Of a stretch of DNA of 64,000 nucleotides, positions 59,086 through 64,000 are shown in pieces. The position numbers and the translations under genes are program-made. Below the pieces are notes generated by a model. It saw only the letters and a program-made list of their open reading frames with translations. It did not search any database and had not been told where the DNA came from. The DNA is taken from contig JARWIR010000001.1 of assembly GCA_029959085.1 (NCBI GenBank), positions 64,728,899-64,792,898 on the forward strand. The letters are read 5' to 3'. Every line of letters begins with the position of its first letter. Positions within the stretch are counted from its first letter, which is position 1. Origin of the DNA: Nemophila menziesii (Eukaryota; Streptophyta; Magnoliopsida; Boraginales; Hydrophyllaceae).

Positions 59086-60237
59086 TGCGTCCTAGAAGGG
59101 GGGTTGAATTAGACAATAGAAATTAATCGGCTAATTTTATTTCAAGTAAATAAAATTAAAAGCTAATTTGAATCCTATTGTTTTAGCAAACTAAATAGTA
59201 AAGAACTAGATAATCCTAAAAGACAATATTATCAAACTATTCATGTAGGCATTTTATCAAGCATATAGAGTGCGGAAATGTAAAGAGTGTAGAGATAGAA
59301 TACGATACACAACGATGTATAGTGGTTCGGTTTCCCTACATCCACTACCTAAGGAAGCCTCCTTAGGATTTGCAAGATTCTCAACTAATCTTCGTAACTC
59401 TTAACCGGGTGAGATTACAAACCCTTTACAACCACTTCAAAAACCTTTGAAGGAAATACACTTGTGTTATCACCAACACAAGGAACCAAGCATAAAACCT
59501 ATGCTCACACTACTCTCTTAATCTATTACAAGAACTAAGAGGAAAGGGAAAAGTGTTTAGGGGTGCTTATAAAAGCTTTGTAACTAAACTCCTAAATGAG
59601 TGGATATGAACTATGTAGCTTCACAATGAATATGACTTGAATGCTCCTTTGAAACCTCCTTGAATGATAATATTAATTGCTCTTAAGATTGGTAGATGGA
59701 AGGCTTGAGTTGTGTCTTGAATGAGCTTCAATATATAGCTGAAAATATCTTCCAACGGTCAAAAGGCTTCTCTCTAACGGATCTATTTTATCTCCAACGG
59801 ATATAAGTTTTGTCATCTAGTAATAGTGCAGAAAACCCTTTCTTGCGGTGTACCGCGGGTATGGTCCGGTGCACCGCGAAAACGTTCGTCTTAACTTCAA
59901 GCTTACTGACGGGCTATCCTATGCACCGCGTCCCTGGTCCGTGCCTCGGTCCGGTGTACCGCGCCTTGGTCCGGTGTACCGCGCATTTTCACTAGCTTAC
60001 TGACGGGCTATCCTGTGCACCGCGCCTCTGGTCCGTGGTTCTGCGGTGTACCGCGGTTTCTGTCCGGTGTACCGCGACACTGCTCTTTTGAAGCTCAAGC
60101 TAAAGATCAAGGAAGTTAACACAACTAATCTAGTGAGGGGTTTTGGAAAACCTTTAAAAGTGATACCAAATGAATTTTAGTTTAAATGATGATTTGTCGA
60201 ATATTAAAACGGGAATAAAAACAAGGTGAGGCTAACA
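59086..60237. repeat. LTR-like repeat with GC-rich palindrome cluster (59840-60085)
   Basis: Starts near TGCGTCCTAGAAGGGGGGTTG, a type of start common to dispersed plant repeats, and may end at GAGGCTAACA; no target duplication is found. Inside, GCGGTGTACCGCG and GGTCCGGTGTACCGCG recur about eight times, and a block AGCTTACTGACGGGCTATCC appears twice (59911 and 59994, 83 bp apart). No recognised protein is coded. Confidence 0.45.
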
Positions 60238-60339
60238 AATTGAGATAACCTAACTTATTTTTATAGTTTATTAAGAGCCCGTTTGAGATTGCTTTTTAAA
60301 ATAATCACTTGAAGTGATTTTAGATTCGATTTTAGATTC

Positions 60340-60505
60340 GTAATAATACTTAGTAAGAGGTACAAGGCTCGAACTCCTCCCTGAACATGGGTCACCTAGT
60401 TCTGATTTACCTGGGAATATACATGGGGAGGCGTGTATATCCCCGTGGGATTAGTCGGGTGCGCGCAAGCAATCCCGGAACCCATGTACCAAAAAAAAAT
60501 ATCAC
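60340..60505 (+). mobile_element. SINE, 5'-truncated
   Basis: From AGTAAGAGGTACAAGGCTCG through CCTGAACATGGGTCACCTAG and GATTAGTCGGGTGCGCGC to CATGTACCAAAAAAAAA. Same family as 50193-50372, with a decayed B box (GGCTCGAACTCC) but an intact A tail. Confidence 0.7.
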
Positions 60506-61099
60506 TTTTAAGAAAAACACTAGTTAGGTGATTATTAAAAAAATTCTTATATCACGTTTAGGATTGATTATACTTTTAAAATAACTTTTAAGAAAAACAC
60601 TAGTTAGGTGATTATTAAAAAAATATCACTTAAAGCTCGTTTGAGATTGATTATTTTAGAGCTAAAAGCACTTTTCAATTAAAATTAAAATATTTATAAA
60701 ATATACTAAAAAATATTTTGACATCTAAAATCACTTTAAATGATTTATTTTAATATCACTTATCTAGTAAGTCTATTTTTTTTTTTTTTTGCCAAAATTA
60801 CGAGTCTAATTTTTCTTTTTAACAATTTCAAGAAAAAAAACAAAATTAGGATAATATTCCAAATTATCTTAAAGAAATTTACGTAACCCAAAGTATATAC
60901 GTTGAGATCTTGTCTCAATAGTTAAATTTTCAGTCAGAAAAAAAGAAAAAAAGTCTGAACAAAAAATGGTTAAATTTCCTAAAAAAAGTACACTTATTTT
61001 GTTAATTGGTAAGTTCTATCACGAATACTGAGACACTATTAATAAAATGTATTACTTATGATTTAATATTTTTTTAATAACAATATTTTCTTGAAAAGT
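60506..61099. other. AT-rich repeat-derived stretch
   Basis: Two copies of AAGAAAAACACTAGTTAGG followed by TGATTATTAAAAAAAT (60511 and 60591) and inverted-type AAAGCTCGTTTGAGATTG and GAGCCCGTTTGAGATTGC at 60633 and 60268 suggest a decayed MITE. The rest to 61099 is AT-rich with nothing recognisable. Confidence 0.4.
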
Positions 61100-63782
61100 T
61101 TGAATAATACATTCATTTCACGTATACCAAAAAGGGTCATACAAAGTACGGTAGATAATTATAAACCTATTTTGTGTGTTAATTTTTGGATACAAGATTA
61201 TAACAAAACTGATGACGAACAAATTACAAAATATAATGGATTCCATCATATCAACGACTCAAATGGATTTCATCAAAGGGCGCGCTATCCAAGATAATAT
61301 CCTAATAAAACAAGAATTCTCCTTTTTTATGAATAGGAAAAGGTAAAATCCTTTGCACATGGCTACGATTAACCTTGATACGAAAAAAACTTACGACCAG
61401 GTAGGTTGAGAATTTTTATTTGTTGTTCTACAAAATTGGGGTTCTCTGATAGGTGGATAAGCTGGATAGAGATTGTATCTCAACAGTCTCTTTTAAAATC
61501 CATTTTAATGGAGATAGGATGACGAAGTTCACTACTGGAAGAGGCCTGAGACAAGGATACCCACTATCATATTTTTTATTCTCTATTATGTCTGGATCAT
61601 TAAAATGTTTAGTCGAGCAATAAGTGCAGGTATATGAAGGTCATGGAATACAAATTACAAGAAACTGTCTGACTCTTACACATCTGCTTTTTGCAGACGC
61701 TTCGTTATTTTTCTTGTCTATTAATAATACTGATTTTCAAGCGTTTCAGGACTGCTTAACGATATACTGTCAAAGCTCTGAACAACAAATTAACTTAAAA
61801 AAATCATCAATTTGTTTTAGCCAGGATACTCTGGATGAAATCAGACAGCCAGTCGCACAAAGACTCCAAATTCAACAAACCAATTACCTGCGTCGATAAT
61901 TGGGAATCCCTTTATGTCATAGATGGTCAAAGGTTGCATCTCTATCATGGATTTATGAAAAGGTGTTTAAGAATCTGGAAGGCTTGAAATTGCAGTTGTT
62001 ATCAGACGGAGGTAAAGAGGTTTTAATAAAGACTGTCATACAAGTTATTCCGGTATATACTATGTTCGTTTTCTTGTTTCTTATTCTTTTTGTAAAAGAC
62101 TTATATCAGCGAGCATAAACTTCTGGTGGAGCTCTGGTGAGCGAAACCAGATACATCGGGTGACATGGGAAAAATTAAATAATTAAAATGCTTGAAGGTT
62201 TGGAATTTAGAGATTTTAAATGCATGAATACGGCCTTGCTAATAGCACTGGCATGACGAATCATGAAGAACCCTGATACTTTAGCGGCATGGTTTCTTAA
62301 AGGTATTTATTTCCTAAAATTTAATTTCTTATATGTAAAATTATGTCAATCACGCACATGGTCTGGGGCAAGTATTGTGAAAGGTAGAGACTTTTTAAAA
62401 GCTAACGGCCTATACCAAATCGGCCATGGACATAATATAAATATTTGGAGTGACAAATGGACAAATTCTTAAGTAAAACTAATAAGACCGCAAAATTGTA
62501 CATTCGAGACATTAGCACAACTAAGGTATAATAACGAGGAAGAATGATACACTGAGATTCTAGATATCCTGTTTCCACAACCCACTGTATCAAAGCTATT
62601 GACTATTAAGATATATGAACATCAGCCCGAAGACAATTTTATTTGGACATTTGGATAAAATGTAGAATATACAACAAAGTTCGGCTATAACGTCTTAACA
62701 TAATTACATGTATACCATGCGCCGCAAACATCGTTTTATCTTAATACGGAACGTCCGAGGCTATGAAATTTATTATGGCAATCAAACATACCGAAGACGG
62801 TTCGGATCTTTATTTGGAAAATATATAACATCACAATACCCACAAAATGTAACTTGCACAAAAGGCGATGTGTCGATACATAAGACTATATATGGTGTGT
62901 CCAACAAGTATAGACGATTGAACATTTGTTTCTAACATGTTCTATGTCATGAATAATTTGGGCCTATCACCACTCCAGATTAGGATACTGGAACAAGAGG
63001 TAATATGTATTAATACCTGGACTTTTTATATTATTAAAACATATAGTGGTGGAGCTCGGACAATCACATAGTGAGTGCTTATATTTTTATGCTCATTTGG
63101 ACTACTTGGAAAGCAAAAATGAAGTGTAATGAGACTATCCCAATAGACTGTGATACTATCTTTTTAACTACTAACAAAGAAAAGCATGAATTGTTCGGGG
63201 AGACGTGGAAGTCTATACAAAGTACACGACCGACGAGAGTTCACATGCCACATACAACTCCTCTAATATCTCCACCAATTTTGGATGTAAATTTATTTTG
63301 CGACACATCGTTTGAGATTGATAATAGTTTGACAGGGAAAGGAGTAATACAAATAAAATACCACTTTGGGAGTTATAATTGAACATTCCAGGGCCACGAG
63401 ATGCATTTCAATAATTGAAGGAGAGGCACATGCAGTTTTGGATGCCACACGATGTTGTAAAGACTTTTCCCTCAAATGCAAGAAGATATTTTTGGAAAAC
63501 CTTGAATTATTCAAGGTATTACGCACATGTTAGATGCAAGCTAAACAATCCATCTGATGATCTTGGAGATCCGACGACTGGCCGCGTTGTATGACCTAGC
63601 TAGTTTTGCTCGCATCCCGAGACGTCTCTACGATCGGGCGGATAGACTTATGAAGAAAGCTATCCAGAGGCCAAATAGTAATTTCAATGTGAAGATACAC
63701 TCTCTATGCGAGTCTTTTTGTAAAATAGGGATCAAATAAGCGGTTAGACCGTTTCTATGTTTTATAAATCTGACAAAAAAAA
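61100..63782 (+). mobile_element. L1-type LINE, decayed, 5'-truncated
   Basis: Starts inside the RT domain (VDNYKPILCVNFWIQDY; MDFIKGRAIQDNILIKQEF near 61262). Then THLLFADASLFFLSINN, where the catalytic FADD has become FADA (61689-61700), the LGIPL and LLSDGGKEVLIKTVIQVIPV motifs (61900-62060), a decayed zinc finger, and an RNase H-like region (VNLFCDTSF near 63288). It ends CTGACAAAAAAAAAA at 63769-63783. Many frameshifts and stops. Order and 3' end match the LINE at 32740-35859, so both come from one lineage. Confidence 0.8.
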
Positions 63783-64000
63783 AAGCAGACCTACTTTATT
63801 TCTTTTGTTTTTTCAAATAGTTAGATGCAATATATAAAATGGATAATCCTACCCCAACATATATACAATAATTTTACACAACACTAGCTAATTGAAATGA
63901 TGTAAAAACTTAAAACATATCATAACTAAACAAAATACCACTCAATTTTTGTTTGGATTCTAGAATTAGGCTTAGAAGCTGGTATTTATTTTAAAATTAG
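63783..64000. other. AT-rich sequence, nothing recognised
   Basis: No ORF, repeat or RNA gene is visible in the last 218 bases. Confidence 0.6.

Overview
The window is nuclear DNA of a eudicot plant. It has two intact intron-bearing plant genes (a cornichon cargo receptor and the plastid ClpR2 subunit), one small single-exon gene, and otherwise transposable elements of plant type: hAT, Ty3/gypsy with a tRNA-Asp primer site, small copia-like LTR elements, L1-type LINEs, tRNA-derived SINEs, Helitrons and MITEs. I cannot name the species from sequence alone.

Layout. 1-3088: decayed hAT transposon with a broken transposase. 3274-30883: one Ty3/gypsy element on the minus strand (element A), swollen to 27.6 kb by later insertions of relatives. 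Solo LTR B (7080-7295 plus 18583-19891) sits in A; complete element D (7296-18582) sits in B; solo LTR F (13993-15503, plus orientation) sits in D; internally deleted element C (22943-26404) and solo LTR E (27073-28612) also sit in A. Five of the six insertions have exact 5-bp target-site duplications readable in the window; B has one mismatch. A and D keep gag, a retropepsin-like region and an integrase-tail-like stretch, but have no reverse transcriptase, RNase H or integrase core, so they look like a non-autonomous family. Both also carry an extra downstream ORF and GC-rich palindromic spacer repeats. 30884-36600: unassigned sequence, a possible organelle-derived patch, a decayed LINE, a MITE half and a tRNA-like patch.

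37028-43220: two Helitrons of one family, head to head, 84 bp apart. The minus-strand one carries about 1.6 kb of degenerate GGTTAA repeats. The plus-strand one carries intron-containing fragments of at least four unrelated host genes (ABCC transporter, NOSIP-like RING protein, ELMO-domain protein, MAPKKK), all on the same strand, with the first two fused in one exon. 43222-44320: AT microsatellites and a tandemly duplicated SINE-bearing segment.

44706-48535: the gene island, cornichon then CLPR2, both with clean splice sites and full-length products. 48640-57451: a LINE fragment broken by a solo LTR and by a small copia-like element, then a second copy of the last CLPR2 exon, then a nearly complete minus-strand L1 element inserted in that duplicate. 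57800-58315: small minus-strand gene for an acidic membrane protein with a DUF761-like tail. 58771-64000: a palindromic MITE, an uncharacterised LTR-like repeat with the same GC-rich palindromes as the gypsy elements, SINE pieces and a decayed LINE.

The three cellular genes need not act together. Cornichon works in ER export, ClpR2 in the chloroplast Clp protease core, and the DUF761-like protein has no assigned role.
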